NCBI GenBank assembly: GCA_036345935.2
Contig: JADWOT020000006.1
Location: 5,707,543 to 5,771,542, forward strand
Length of the DNA stretch: 64,000 bases
Reading direction: 5' to 3'
Source of the DNA: Taenia hydatigena
Lineage: Eukaryota > Platyhelminthes > Cestoda > Cyclophyllidea > Taeniidae
Shown: in pieces, positions 35,101 to 48,100 of the stretch
Layout: each line of letters starts with the position of its first letter
Position numbering within the stretch: position 1 is the first letter of the stretch
Position numbers and translations under genes: made by a program
Notes under the pieces: generated by a model
What the model was told of the DNA's origin: nothing
The model's input: the letters and a program-made list of their open reading frames with translations, nothing else
Databases searched by the model: none

Positions 35101-38100
35101 CATCAGCAGCAGCGCGATTCGCAGATTGCCACTCAACTCCGGTGGGATGGTGACGCAAGGCAGGAGGAGACGAACCAGCCAAGAGGTGAAATTGCGATCG
35201 CCGGCACTATCTTTGAACGCGTGCTGGCCCTGGGGTAGGAATGGGGGCTTCTCAGCGTCGGCACTGCTGTCCGAGGAAAGGCCTGACAGTTCTTGTGCCG
35301 CTGCCTTTTGCTAAAGAGGGAAGTATACCTGATATGATATCGCGTTTTAACAGTTTACTGATGATACTTACCAAAAAGCATTTATTTAAATCACTAAATT
35401 GGTTGGATTACGACCCAGGCAAAGCATACTTATCCTCAAACAAAGAACAAATTCCCCTTTATTAGCGGGCTGCTATTCGAAAAGCTGCAAGACCCACCCA
35501 AGCGTTTTGTTCATATTAAGGTGACATTGAATTGGGAACTGATGTTTTTATGAAAGTTTATCTAGTCGTGAAGATTGGCTAGGGGATGTCTTAAAAAGTT
35601 GATGTTTTAAGATATGCGCTTTAGAAGTCCAAGGTAGTCCAGTGGGCAGCAATTAATAAGTGCTTTGCCCTAAACGGAATCAAATTTATTTCAAGAACAT
35701 TTTTAGAACCTCTGAGGTGTTCATTTTGATTCTACCCAGCCGAGAATGGGATTGGAAAACAACTTGAATAACGAGACAATTCAGCGCTATATCAGTCCGT
35801 AGGTAAAAGCACAACCTGTGTGAAGCTATTTTTCCAAAGAGAGAAAGAAGGAGCCATGATGTGTACAGCCAATGCGGATACTCAACTACTAGTCGGCGGG
35901 CTGAATCCAAACTTCAACGAGATGAATCAATGCTATTTCGAAAAAAATGCGTAGCTCAAACGGAAGTGATCGAAATATGACCAACAAAGAATAATAGTTA
36001 CTTCTTATGCAAAAAAAATCTTGGAAGAACACTAGCTGTGACACTCGAAGGCATTTTATCGGATACACAATAAGTAATAAACGCAATCCCGAGTTTTCGA
36101 AGTGTTTGAATAGCCAATAACTAGCCTAGAGTAGACAGAATTTCATCAAAGATCAAAACGGGTGCATAGATATTGTGGTATTTAATGGGAGCGAAGAGTG
36201 TACAGACCGTCAGTGTATGGAACAAAAGCCGGATACCGGCGTACAACCAATGCACACGTGGCACACACGTATACACCCACAAAGCGCAGTAGATTACTCG
36301 TAGGAGGCAAGGCATTCATTCTAAAGAAAAAAGCACCATTTATAGAACACATACAGACAACTTGGAGAGAGCGTGTCTCCCAAACAGCGTGGAGGAAAGG
36401 TTTAACATGGCCAAAATTACCTTAAAGTAACGTCTGCTCTTACGTCAAGAGCGAAAATTCGCTTTACAGCAACAAAAGTTAGAGCGCAAATAAAATTGGT
36501 GCTCAAACAATGAATGCATCAACCAGCAGTCTATGGTCTAAAAATTATTGCTAAAATGCATTCCAAAGCCCGTTAGCTTGGCCATGCAAATAGTCGCCAC
36601 GATCATGAATCGCGATAACTGTCATAAACCATGAACTGCGAGACTAAAGCCAGAATAAGTCAGTTAAAAATCAAGGGAATTCTTAAAACCCATCATCCAG
36701 GTCACACCTCTGAAATAAGCACAGCAGTATGATTCAAACGTTAATTACATAAAAATAGACGTTCCATGATACTGATAAACATGTTTTCTTCCTACCATAA
36801 CCGCCTGTACACTAGTAATAAAGATAACTTGAATTATTACTATATTTGGTTAAAAACCCGTGGACTACGAAGCCATCGGAATTAGACCTAGAACATATTT
36901 TTAGGGAAAGCAGAGGGACATTGGATGTTGGCTAAAAGCAAACCAGTCTGCTGAAGACGTGAAGCAATTTATAGGAGAGCTATGGTGCAAATTAGAAGTG
37001 GAGTTCTTTATTCGGGATAAGCGAATAACCTTGTTTGTTGGCCACTATCAGAGAGTCATATGGAGGTGATTGGACACACTCGTAAAGTTACAGCTCACTG
37101 ACACAAGGTGTGAAATAATTTACCAAACGCAGGAATATGGTGTAGGTTTCGTTCAAACACAGATATGTAAAGATATTTTAGGAGCCACTTCTTCCGTAAA
37201 TCACTTATTTAATTATAGCCATGAATCCTACGATTATAAAGGCACCGACTAAGGGGATCCAAAAGTAACACTAAAGAAGCTCCAGATGCATAATTTTAGA
37301 AGACAAATCACCAACAAATATCAAGAAGAGGGATACAAACGTGGTTCTTTAGTTGGCATAAAGAATAAATTGATTAGTGTAAAGCCAACATTGAAGGGCC
37401 TCAAACCGTAACCTGTTCAACGTTAACTCAAGTTATCAACAAAAATATTAGCTATCTTTCGCACATAGAAAAGTGGGGGGGGGGCTTTGAAAGATACTGT
37501 CCATGAAATTTGTCTAGTGGCCGTTATCCAGGAATCATGAAAGGCAAATAGAGAAGACCAAAAGCAGTCACCCACATCCAATCGAAGCCATTTGAGATTC
37601 CTCAAAGCCGCCTGCATCTGGTTATGTTTTGCTAGCCAAGCCGGCGATTCAGGCAGATAGAAGGTGACCCCGAGAAGCACAACCGAGATGATGGCCATGA
37701 GTTCCGCAGTCTCATACCACGTAGTAACCATACCGCAGTAGTAGGCAAAGCAGGTGCCCGCTACTGTGGCGAATTGAGCGAGTGAGCCGATTCGACCTGA
37801 TTGGTGGGGTGGTGCGACTTCCACGAGGTAGACAGAGCCCACGGCGGTCATCATGCCTGCGGCAAGACCAGAGAGGATGCGGCCGAGGAGAAGAGAGGAG
37901 ACGAGAAGTGGTTCAACTTTGGTAGAGGGGGGTGAGAGACCCTGTGCGGCAGCAATTAGCAGCCAACCGATTATGGAAGGCACGGAGGATATGCGGAGCG
38001 CTGCACGTCGACCCAGGGTGTTGAGAACCGGACCCACGATAAGGCTTCCAACTAACGCCCCCAGATTAATTAAACTAGAGAAGAAGGCGATTAAGTTGTC

Positions 38101-38518
38101 ACCAATGAGCAGTTGCGCAGAGACAGAGGATGAGAAGCCAAGTGAGATACCTAGGTGGATAGAGTTACGTAGATAAGGTTTAATATCGAAACAGAAATCC
38201 CAAAAGCTCGCAATGCAAAGTAAACACACCGCAAATAAAGGGCCCGATCAATATTATGATTACGGTTGCGATGAATCTAACGTAACGAATGTGATAGCCT
38301 CCCATCATCATAGACTGCGAGCCCCAGGATAGCCGAGTTGACCACGCTACAAGAAAGTCGGGGCTAAATTGCACATGATTTGAAATGTGATTGGGTGTAT
38401 CTAGCCTTGAAGTAGGATGGTAATGAGAGGTGTACATGGTTCTTGTATTTTCTGCCACAATTCCGCTCATTTCATTTCTTGTTATTGTTTGTTGCTTCTG
38501 CCAATCATTTTGGAGCAT
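32111..38518 (-). CDS. Facilitated sugar transporter, SLC2A/GLUT family (isoform with exon 4A)
   Basis: Twelve-TM major facilitator expected to move hexose or a related sugar across a membrane. Minus-strand exons 38518-38230, 38150-37576, 35310-34864 and 32467-32111 join in phase to 555 residues. The ATG at 38,518 follows an in-frame TGA. TM1 ends in LIGPFICG and continues across a 79-bp intron into ISLGFSSS. Exon 2 carries TM2-TM6 with NTLGRR, LLLGRILSGLAAG, VYLVEVAP and PESPAWL. Exon 3 has the cytoplasmic linker and TM7-TM9 with QQTTGINVITFY. Exon 4A has TM10-TM12 with YQCGWGPLAMLV, ELFP, VTQAFQP and HRRLPETN. Signature motifs deviate from typical GLUTs (GPLA for GPxPW, PETN for PETKG), which suggests a diverged class III-like or flatworm-specific member. 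A second terminal exon lies at 28,959-29,330. The gene starts head-to-head with CASP. Confidence 0.92.
32468..34863. other. Transporter intron 3 (proximal form)
   Basis: About 2.4 kb between exon 3 and exon 4A. AT-rich, with no recognised exon. The exon 3 donor on the minus strand is CAG followed by GTGAGT. Confidence 0.7.
34720..34740 (+). repeat. TA/CATA microsatellite
   Basis: ATATATACATATATATATATA, about 21 bp, inside transporter intron 3. Confidence 0.75.
37475..37484 (+). repeat. Ten-base G run
   Basis: Run of ten G (C on the transporter's strand), about 90 bp past the exon 2 donor inside intron 2. It could be length-unstable. Confidence 0.7.
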
Positions 38519-39190
38519 CAGTCACTTTAAGTTCAGTAAATGCCATTAAACAGCATAATTGAAAGCGTTATACTAGCACACGACGCCGTGAACCTGATTC
38601 AATGATAGTGTACTATAAGGTTAGATTTGTAGCATGACTACATTATGAAAAGTGTACGCAACAATTGGGGTTATTAAATGTGTTGTCAAGATACAACTTA
38701 GGTCTTAGTCACCTAATAGTTTTGGGACCGCTGCTATGCCGGAAATATCTTGCCTCCTTGGCGGATTTACAATTGTGCTATCAGTAATATCAAAAGTTAA
38801 CTTCATTAAAACCTAAGTCTAAGAACGTTTGAAAACAGCAATACCTAAATTTGTTCTCTAACAGAAATTCCCCACTTCTGTGCTGAAATCTCAATTAATA
38901 TATTTTGCCGTATAAAATCTGGCAAAATAGTTTAGCCGGATGCTAAATCTGGCTTCTGTAGTGAAAGTTGGTGCTTTTAGAGGTATCAATGTGTGCAAGC
39001 TAGGTTTTTTAGACAAAATTTCGCAAGGATCCTAAAAGTTAGGCATTCTCTTAATTATAAAGTTCTGATGCCAAATCGTGTATAATTGTCACAAGTTTAA
39101 CTGTGCAAAATTTTTCAACAATCTATTGAGTCAATCTTACAAGTGCTTTATTGATCCGATTGCGTTTTGGTGGATTTAAAAGCGTGTGGG
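38519..39190. promoter_or_regulatory. Shared 672-bp region between divergent genes (transporter and CASP)
   Basis: The transporter ATG (minus, 38,518) and the CASP ATG (plus, 39,191) point away from each other across 672 bp. Both 5' UTRs and core promoters must lie here unless there are upstream non-coding exons. The sequence is AT-rich, with TATA-like motifs in both directions (for example near 38,898-38,915) but no single clear core promoter. Confidence 0.5.
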
Positions 39191-42100
39191 ATGCTTTCCA
39201 TTGTTTGTTCGACGAAATCTGCATGGAATGAGCTTGGGTTTCCAAAGTTTCAGGTATTTCATTCTCCTGTATTGCATAGCCTTTAGGCTGAAATCGGTGA
39301 AACAGCCTCTATGATTGCATCTGTTCAGGAGCGCGATCGTCTCTCGCGAAAGAAGCTGGTTGAAGTTCTTCTTCAATTCCGTAATTCTGTTCCAGAGGTG
39401 GGTGGTATTTTGATCTAAGCGAAGCGCCTTTGTGTTATTTGAAAATAGTTTTAGTCGTGTACACCTCTGTATCGCCCTTTAACATGGGTTTCTATTCCCT
39501 TTTAATTTCCTCACAAATCAATTCATCCTCGCTTTGAAAATTGGCAGATTAAGCAGCAAGCAATCATATGGCAGTAGCGTATTTGGATCTCTTCATAACA
39601 AATTGTATGTATTTTTGACGCCTACATTCTCCTATTCTGTCACCGTTCGCGGCTGGGTAACTGTAATTCTCCAATGTTTCAGCATTCGTACTCCTATTCT
39701 GTTGCTTGTTTTTATTAGAAATGGTATTTCCTAAAATAAGCCTGGGCAGAATTTGCAGTGTTGTTAATGAAGGGTCACAAAAATCAGGTAATTTTGAATT
39801 GGCAACTTTTTTCATTTCTTGGTGCGATTTCAGGTATTGTTGATTATTCAAGTTACTTTTCTTACCTCTCATAACTAGCCGCCTTCGGCTTATTTTTAGG
39901 GATGTGATTCATGACACCACTTCTAATTAAGTCACTATGCTTATTTTTTGCCTCATAGCCTTCAGACCGAACCTCAAATCTTGGTCTTGCAGGAGTTTTT
40001 TTATATTGTCTATCTGGATCTCTTTGGGCTCTAACGGTAACAAATCCTTAATATCTAAGCCTGCATATGTGTGTGTCGCAGTTGAAGTTGTCACTCAATT
40101 TATGCTACTATTGATTCCGCCCCACTGGCCTCATTTTTCTTCCCAGGAAGTCAGAAAGGCTGCCGCATCGGTGCTAAAAAGCTTTCAAACAGAAGTTGAC
40201 AGGCTCACCGTTCGATGTCAAAAGGCTGAAGACGCGTTTATCCAGGTCTACCAACGTCTTGCTGAAATGCCAGGTACCATTTCGTCAACTGATCAACAGT
40301 TCCAAATTCATTTATTGGAATGGTACCTTATTACTGTTACTTATCATTCAAAGGAATTCTGAAGAAGTTATGAGCATTAAATTCTGCCTATTTGTCTAAG
40401 TGCTGAAGTTTCATATTCGATCTAGTGGATGCATCCACTCCGACTGACTGCTAGTTGCGCTGCAGGGAAGTCTTCATTCTTCGACATTAAATCGGCAGAT
40501 TCCTTTAACGATTTTAATCATGAAGACTCTCTTCTTTGCACTCGGGGCATTATCTCCCTTGGCCTCGACTTTGGGTTCACTCGTTTTATAATATTCCAAA
40601 TGTGAGGTAGTGAAATTCAGGTGAAATGCTAATGTCGGAGCATAATTCCTCAACCTGCGCATTTGAGCTGCTTTGATCTGCCATAATCACTCTATGAAAA
40701 GTTGGTAGGGCACTCAAATCTGATCTCAAACCTGCTGATGCAAAATTTGACATTGGTCACCAGTGAAATCAACTGATAGGTTATTATGTGTGATCGCTTT
40801 TAGGTTATTAGTTGCGAAGTAACTTAGTACATGTGAGCAATATTTGATCCCCAGCCTTACCGTTCCATTCTCATTGCTTGACTACTTATCAGTTCTCTCT
40901 TACTACATTGATATGAATCTTCCGATTTATTTTCTTCACTCAAATGAGATTTCGGCCACAAGAGAAGTCAGCTGACGACTTGCCTTTTAGATCCCTCGGT
41001 GGCTCTGGCAGAGGCAGAATCCATAAGCAAAGAAGCCCAACGGGCCTCCGATCTTAAGCTTGAGAATGTGCGACAGCGAGAGACCATTGAGGAGTTGAGA
41101 GGGCAACTCCACGTGGCCAAATCTAGAGGTGCGTGCGCTGCCGTATCTTACTGCCCTCCATTTATCCTACGACTCGATTACTGAATTATTGAGGAATTAT
41201 GAGATTATTTGCTCGAAATAAGTTCTATCTTTGTGCAGTTCCTTCTTACTAGCTTTCTTAGACGTCAAATCAACTACCATTGATAATCAAGATATCTTCC
41301 GTTGTGAATCAAACTTCTTTTGAGTGTTTTTTATTTGTGACTAAGACCTACTGTTAACGTTAAACCTATTGTCCAAATAGTCTTTACGCCTCTTGATCAT
41401 AAGTTTGTATGTCTTACCTAAGTTTTCTCGAATGTTCCCTTACACGATGTGGGTCATGAAAGTTACGCTCTCCCTTGTGATCCTAACCACTCTTAGGTCA
41501 CAACTGGTGGAAAATGATTAGAGGTTCGCGAATCCGTCGTCTTAGATGTGTCGGGGAGCAGAAAAGGGTCAGAGCAACCTTTTGTAGTGTTTAAAGTTAC
41601 GAATTGGCTGGCGTAGATGCTATTACACTGATAGGTACCGCATGGCGTGCATTGAAAGCAGATGACAGCTGGCTTCAACTGAAGCGAATTTGTTGTTCTT
41701 CATACCTTTTATGTACGTTATGAGGATCTGACGTGCATTATAAGTTGTTTGACTGGCTAGCTGGCTGCTTAAGTGAATAAATGGGAGAATGGGGTAATTG
41801 GACAGCTTTAGATAGGGAATGGTTTCTTGTTTAAGACATTTGCCGAGAGGCATCTAAACGGCGGCTTGGACTAAGATCCATCCAATGGATGCCACCTGGC
41901 ACGACTCCTATTGGAAATGTGCGTTCGAACTATCCGTTCTTCTCGTGAAAGTCAGGATTAGGGAGTCAGTAGGTAGAAAGTGTCATTCCTATTCCCTCGT
42001 GATAGTTGGGAAATGAAAGCAAGAAAGGAATTGAGATGACTTCAGCCAGATTGTTTGTAAATAGGTGAAATTCGCAGGAATTTCGTTTCTTTTTTTTGAA

Positions 42101-45100
42101 TTTGCGGTAGATTGTAGAGGTGTTTTTTTTTCAACCTATTACGTTGTTTAGTTTTTGTCATTTAATAATGAATTTATGTGGCTATCTTTTGAAACATGTA
42201 GCTATCCTTCGCATGGGTGTATTTACAGTCGGGAACTGCTAACTCTGCATGCTTAGTAATAGTCGTTTTCTATTAATTTCCTTATCACTTGGACGCTTGG
42301 AGAAAGGTTTGATTGTTACCAAAGGTGTTATAGGTGTCTTTTTTCCATTCCTTCGTGTAGCTGATTACTTTGATCGAAAATCCATTTCACTCTTAGGCCC
42401 AAATTTTTCTAAATAAAACAAATCGTAACTGATTTTGACCCAAATTCATTTCTCCATAGTAGCAGGCCCTTGCGTACGAAGGCGAATCGTGTGTAGTAAA
42501 GACCTCTTTTGAACATTTCATCTCAACCCATCGTCGATTACTTTAACGTGGTTTTATTTGCTGGCGTGGATTCCACTTGGTTACCTACTTTAATTGTTGG
42601 TAACCAACAAAAGTGGAATGGGTGGATTCAGAGTTTATTGCTAAATTCTACTGTAAAAAATTCGGGGGTCTTTAACTGGAAAGGCAACGTAACTGTGAGG
42701 CATTTAGGTCTGCCTCATTGCTTTAAAAATCGGTGTTGGATCCTCCTCCAGGTCATGCACACCACACCTCTCCCAGCATTTGTCCAACATTGGTATACCA
42801 ATGTGGTCAGAAGCGAAAGTTGCTACCGACGCTATTACTGAGAGGGGGAAAATTCAGGTTACCTGTTGAAAATGCGGAAAAAAATGTTCTTTTTTTACTG
42901 CCCATTGGAAAGCAGTTCCCTATATATAGCTACCTCACTTTGGCGTTCCTCCTCTCTGATCCACGTCGTCCCGTAATTACTAATCCAACCTGCCGAGAAG
43001 TTAGTTTTTCCCGTGAGCCAGGTTGCTCTGCTTTGTGATGAAGTAATTGAGAAACTCTCCTCTACTTAGGTTTTGATTCCGTTTCTGCCTTTGTAAACCT
43101 TTACAATCTATCGATAAGCTTTCAATCTGTCGCGAAGGAATAGCATTTGCTTCATTTGTTTCTAGTAGTGCTCAGGGCTTTTTTGCCCCCTGTCATTCGG
43201 CTCCATTCACTATTTTCAGCTTTCTTTGTATGGTGACAATGAAACCACTTCTGTGTTGTGTTTGCTGCTGCACTCGCGTACAAGGTCTGCTTTCATCTTC
43301 CAAAATTCCTTTGTGTTTCTTCTGCCCTCTAAGGAACGCTAGTTGAGAGATTTTCCTTCCCATAGCCTATAATAATACAACTTCAATTGCAATGCCTTTC
43401 TGTCTGATGTAGAGAAGGAGGAGGAGGAAGCACAGGCGGAAGAGCTCCGCAGGGAGAAGGAGCAAAAGTTACAAACCCTCCTCGATGACGCCAACGCTCG
43501 CTCCTCCGAGGCCGAGTCAAAGATCAAGTATCTCTCTGAGGGTAACGCATCTCTTCTCTTCACATGGGTGCATTTTTTTCACTATTCGCTATCGCTGCTT
43601 TTGGGAAATGACTGAGAAAGCTCAGAGTCTTACCATTGACAATCCGAATCTATGTTCTTTATTATAGAGTAAAATTGCTATTGTTTGGCTTTTATTTGTC
43701 TTTTTCGGGAAGTTGAACCCGAAGAGTCGTCGTCTCAGTGAATAGGCTGTTCCTTCGATTGCCCTCATCCAAGGGCATGGATGTTCATGATTCTGCCGTG
43801 CGTAGTCTTGATCATCAATTGTCTCAACACTGCTTTATTCTATAATGGGATTGATTTTCCTTGTTTCGTAAATCGTTTTAGGAGGTCACACCAGTTATTA
43901 CGTTTCCCCTTTTTAAAGTTTCCTTAAATTGATTTAGAATGCTGTCGCTTTTATTGGCGCTGAATTTTCGTTCCTCTTGCCTTTCAGCTATGAAGGAGGC
44001 CGAATCTCGTGCATTTACTTTGGAATCAGACCTTGAAGAGCTTAAAGCAGCAAGGTAAGCACAAACTTCCGACCTTCTCTCTCATGCCTTCTTTTTCTAG
44101 ATCCAAGCAAGTGCAGGCTCTCCTTGAAGAACTGGAAAAGGCCAATGATGTGGGTTTTGTTAATTTGAATAGTCAAACTACTCGAAACGTAGTTATCATA
44201 CATGTTCTTTCCCTTCCGCATTATGTTGCTTTTGGTTGCTTACGTGAATTTCGATGTCATTAATGCCTTTTAAATGCTCAAAACCTAGGCACTTAAATGG
44301 GAAATTAATGATTGTTTTACTCTCATTAGACGATTGCAGCTCTGGAGGAAGCTCAAGAGGCAGAGACTTCTACAGAAAGGGAAGGAGCTGACGCCCACAC
44401 CTTCAGTGAAAAAGAGACCGCTACGCTCCAGAACCGCGTCGAAGAACTCGAATCTGAGCTTGAGGCCAAGACCACAGAAGTAGGTGAACAGAAATTAGGT
44501 TAATGAATTTCTACTCACTACTCATAAGTACCAGATTTGTTTTTCCGACATCTAGGTTGACAACCTTAATTCGCAGCTGCAGGCGCTAGAAATACAGCTT
44601 AAAACAGAGATTGCAAACCTCCACGAGAGTCTTGAGTCGACGAATTTGGCACTGGTATCAGCTAACGAGTCTCTGGCCTCGGCTCAGGCAGAACTTCGGG
44701 GCAAAAGCGATTACGATGAGATTAAGAAAGAACTGGAGGTGCTACGTTCAATTGAATTCCAACAAGAAGACGGTGATCCAGTTGCGTTGATGAACGAACC
44801 TTTGGAATTCCGGCTGCGCAGGAAGAATGATCAACTGCAAAATAAGATAGCCAGCATTAGTTTGGAAAAGGACCGAACTGAGTGTAGGTCTAATTCTTGC
44901 TTAAATACGAAAATTGCTACTTTTAGCAGTATTTTGCATGAAGTATTTTCATTGGACACTTAGGCAGTCTCCACCACCTCATTTCAGGCGGCAAAACTCG
45001 TTATTCGATTCGGACATGAATCACTTTTGTGCGACTCGGGTGGGGAATGTGTTAAGTGATAATTTTGCACTTCATCCTCTCAAATTTCCGGCATAATTCA

Positions 45101-48100
45101 ATGCGCTTGCTGCCTCTTTCATGGCAGATTATTTTTGATCCTCTAGCGGAATAATAAGCTAGATGGGTAAACGTATTTTAACACATTATTTAAACGATTG
45201 TTTGCCAAAGCCCGATTTTTGATGCCATAATACGAGAAAGGCTAGGGGCGTTTATATTTTTTTGCTATGTATAGTGAATGGCGCAACCATAATCCTTCAT
45301 TTTTAGTCGACATTTTGATAAAGGCAATGAAAGGCTTGGGTATCGTCCAAAACCCCATATTCTCTAAGCAAGAAAGGGCGATGGTATCTTTTCTTTACTT
45401 TACTCCCTTGGGATATGTTTGGGTAAGATCGGACATGGTGATACCGTGGCTTTCATTTTATCACTCATCCGAATTAGCCCACAGATGGATCCACTTTCTC
45501 CTGAAATAATGCTCTGTCATATGTCTCTTCCGAAAATTATGCTCAAGCTCCGGGCAAATGTAGGTTTTGGGAACTCTTCCATCATACACAATAGAATTTT
45601 TATAAGATTGTTGGCCGCGTTTCCGATCATTCGATCATTTCTCGAGAGCTTTAGAAGACGTCTTCCACTGCAATTTCATTGCATGAAAGTTGTTCTCAGT
45701 GTAACACCTGAATCATCGATAGCTAGAGAAAGCATAATCAAGCTTATTTTGTCCTCCAAATTTCAGCTGAACTGATGGCCCTGAAGAAGACGAACGCCGA
45801 TATGGTAGAGCGAGAAGCACAACAGAAGGCGTTGATAGTCCGTCTGGAGGAGGATCTCAATCGAGTCAGTACGTGGTATCATCCGCAAAAGCAGCATCAT
45901 TTCAATGCAACTTCCAATGCTGATGATGGAGGTGAGGTGATGGAGTCGGCCTTGTCCTTGACCGACCTCCTCTCCGACGAGCAGGACAAAAGTGTTGTAG
46001 CTGAAGCCTCAATCCTCGATATCGTCCAAAACCAGCGCGACCGGTTGAGAGAACAAAACCGCAAGCTTGAAGAGGTATACGCTCTTCAATTTTGATTCTA
46101 TTGTCATCTAAAAGTAGTGCAAGGTTTTGTTGCTGATTTCTTTGATCGGGGCGCTTTTGCTCCACAGGAATGTAGGCGAAGCACCTTACCCTTCTCTCGG
46201 TGTCCTGCTTCGAGATTCGTGTTCTCGTCGTAAAGACTTCTCCCGATACTTTTTAGAGCTTATTCTCACTACTTTGGTAGCATCTGCTGCCTGGAAAATT
46301 GCATGTAGTTTACGGTTATAGCTCTCTGAAATGGTTTTTTGTAGCTCTCATTTGGCTTGAAAGGACATGCATAAATCTACCGGCACTGTATTCTTGATTA
46401 TGTTCTGCATTAGTTACCTTTATGGAAGCGATTCGAGCATCACGAATCTGCTTTTATGAACCGAGTGGAACTTAGCTTCAAAGCTGAGAAATTAGCTTTC
46501 CATCAACCATACTGCTAAGCACTTAGAGGTGTGACATGTGGTAGCATAATTCTCCGTCCAAAGATGACTTGCATTTCTTTGATTCCGGTGATGAATCATT
46601 GCAGGATAGATGTGTAAAGCGGTAGGATGGAGACTAACTTCAGCAATTGTCCTGGATTGTATTATTTTTCGCTATAACTTGGACGAGTTGGAAATTAGCG
46701 TAGGAGGAGCAATTTTCTGTAGTGTTTAAGGTCACGAGGGGAAGGGTTTGGATGCCACCACATGACACAAATCGAAGACATGACAGTAGGCTTCAAAGGC
46801 AGCCAATTTGTTGCTCTGCATATCCTTCATGTATGTTATGATGATCTGCTGATTGAGTGAATGAGTGCGAGAGTGGGGTGATTGAATGACTTTGGGTAAG
46901 GATTAATTTTATAATGCCGAATCCGTTTAGCGAGTGAACATATAAGTATTTGGTCCGACCCAAAAGATCCATCCCCCTCTCTCCCAAACGTCTAAGTCAC
47001 GCGTCACTTCATCCCCAAGAGCCTGTGCTCGTCTTAAGTGCTGGGATTCAGCCAGATAGGGACTTCTGGTAGAAATTGATGGCATATTGAGTGGTGATTC
47101 AATGTTTCTTGTGACTCGCCATAAGTGCAGTAGCTATTATTTTGCTTTTGTGCCCCTCATTAAAATATCCGAGTGCTCGTTTTTAACTATCGAGATAGTG
47201 GGTCGGTATTTCTGCATACTGTATCAAAAATTGCCCAAATTTGTGACTCCCTGTTAAATTGAGCGTACTTTTAGATTACTTTTAGGAATATTGTGTGACA
47301 AGTGAAAGTTGTATGAATGTCGAACCTTTGAATGTTTGATGGCGATAGTGATATCCTACGAAGTATTGTCCGAGTTGCCTCGGACGAAGGAGCCCCACAC
47401 ATAGGTCACAAAATGGATTTACTACCAACGTCCAGAAGGACCTGGGGGTCAAAAACGTAGGTAGTGTAGGCGGAGCTTTATTTTACCAATGTGGGTAACG
47501 AACAAAACAGCAGTTCTCGCAGTCTTTACAGGGATATTTTTGGTGAATTTTACAAGTATAAACACTGAAGGAAATTCCCTTGCAAATTTTCTATCGTACG
47601 TTTGTCTTTTAATTTTCTGGAAAAGCATCACTCACTAGTTGCTTTTTGGCTCACACTGATTCAGGCGCTGTAGTATAACACTGCCGTTGATGTTGCTTTT
47701 GCTCAGACCCTATAGAAAAGCCATCACACCGGGGGTCAACGCAAACCGCTCATGTGTGGGGCTGCCTTATTTTTTTCAAGGTCGTGCCTAGGCTCACAAT
47801 CAAGTGGAGTGATTGTAAACAGGATGGTGGAGAGTGAGGAATGATTATTATGCCCTCCTTATCAGCCACACTACTCCTTCAAGGTCGCTGGAGAGGCTAT
47901 TACTTGCTACAAAAAGTTGCTTCTCACCTATATTCACGCCTGTTTAAAACGAAATTTAAGCCCGAATAGTGTGGGAAGGGTTCAGTAGGAGGACTGATAC
48001 AGTTCCATAGTATGATCACAGCGGACTGGAAATGCCCTTATAAAACAAACACTAATGTCCTATAGCTCCTGTCTAGCTTTAAGTGTCGTTCTTCAAAAGA

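Noticed and set aside
37853..38176. 107-codon + strand ORF rich in Arg/Pro
   Set aside because: Antisense shadow of transporter exon 2.
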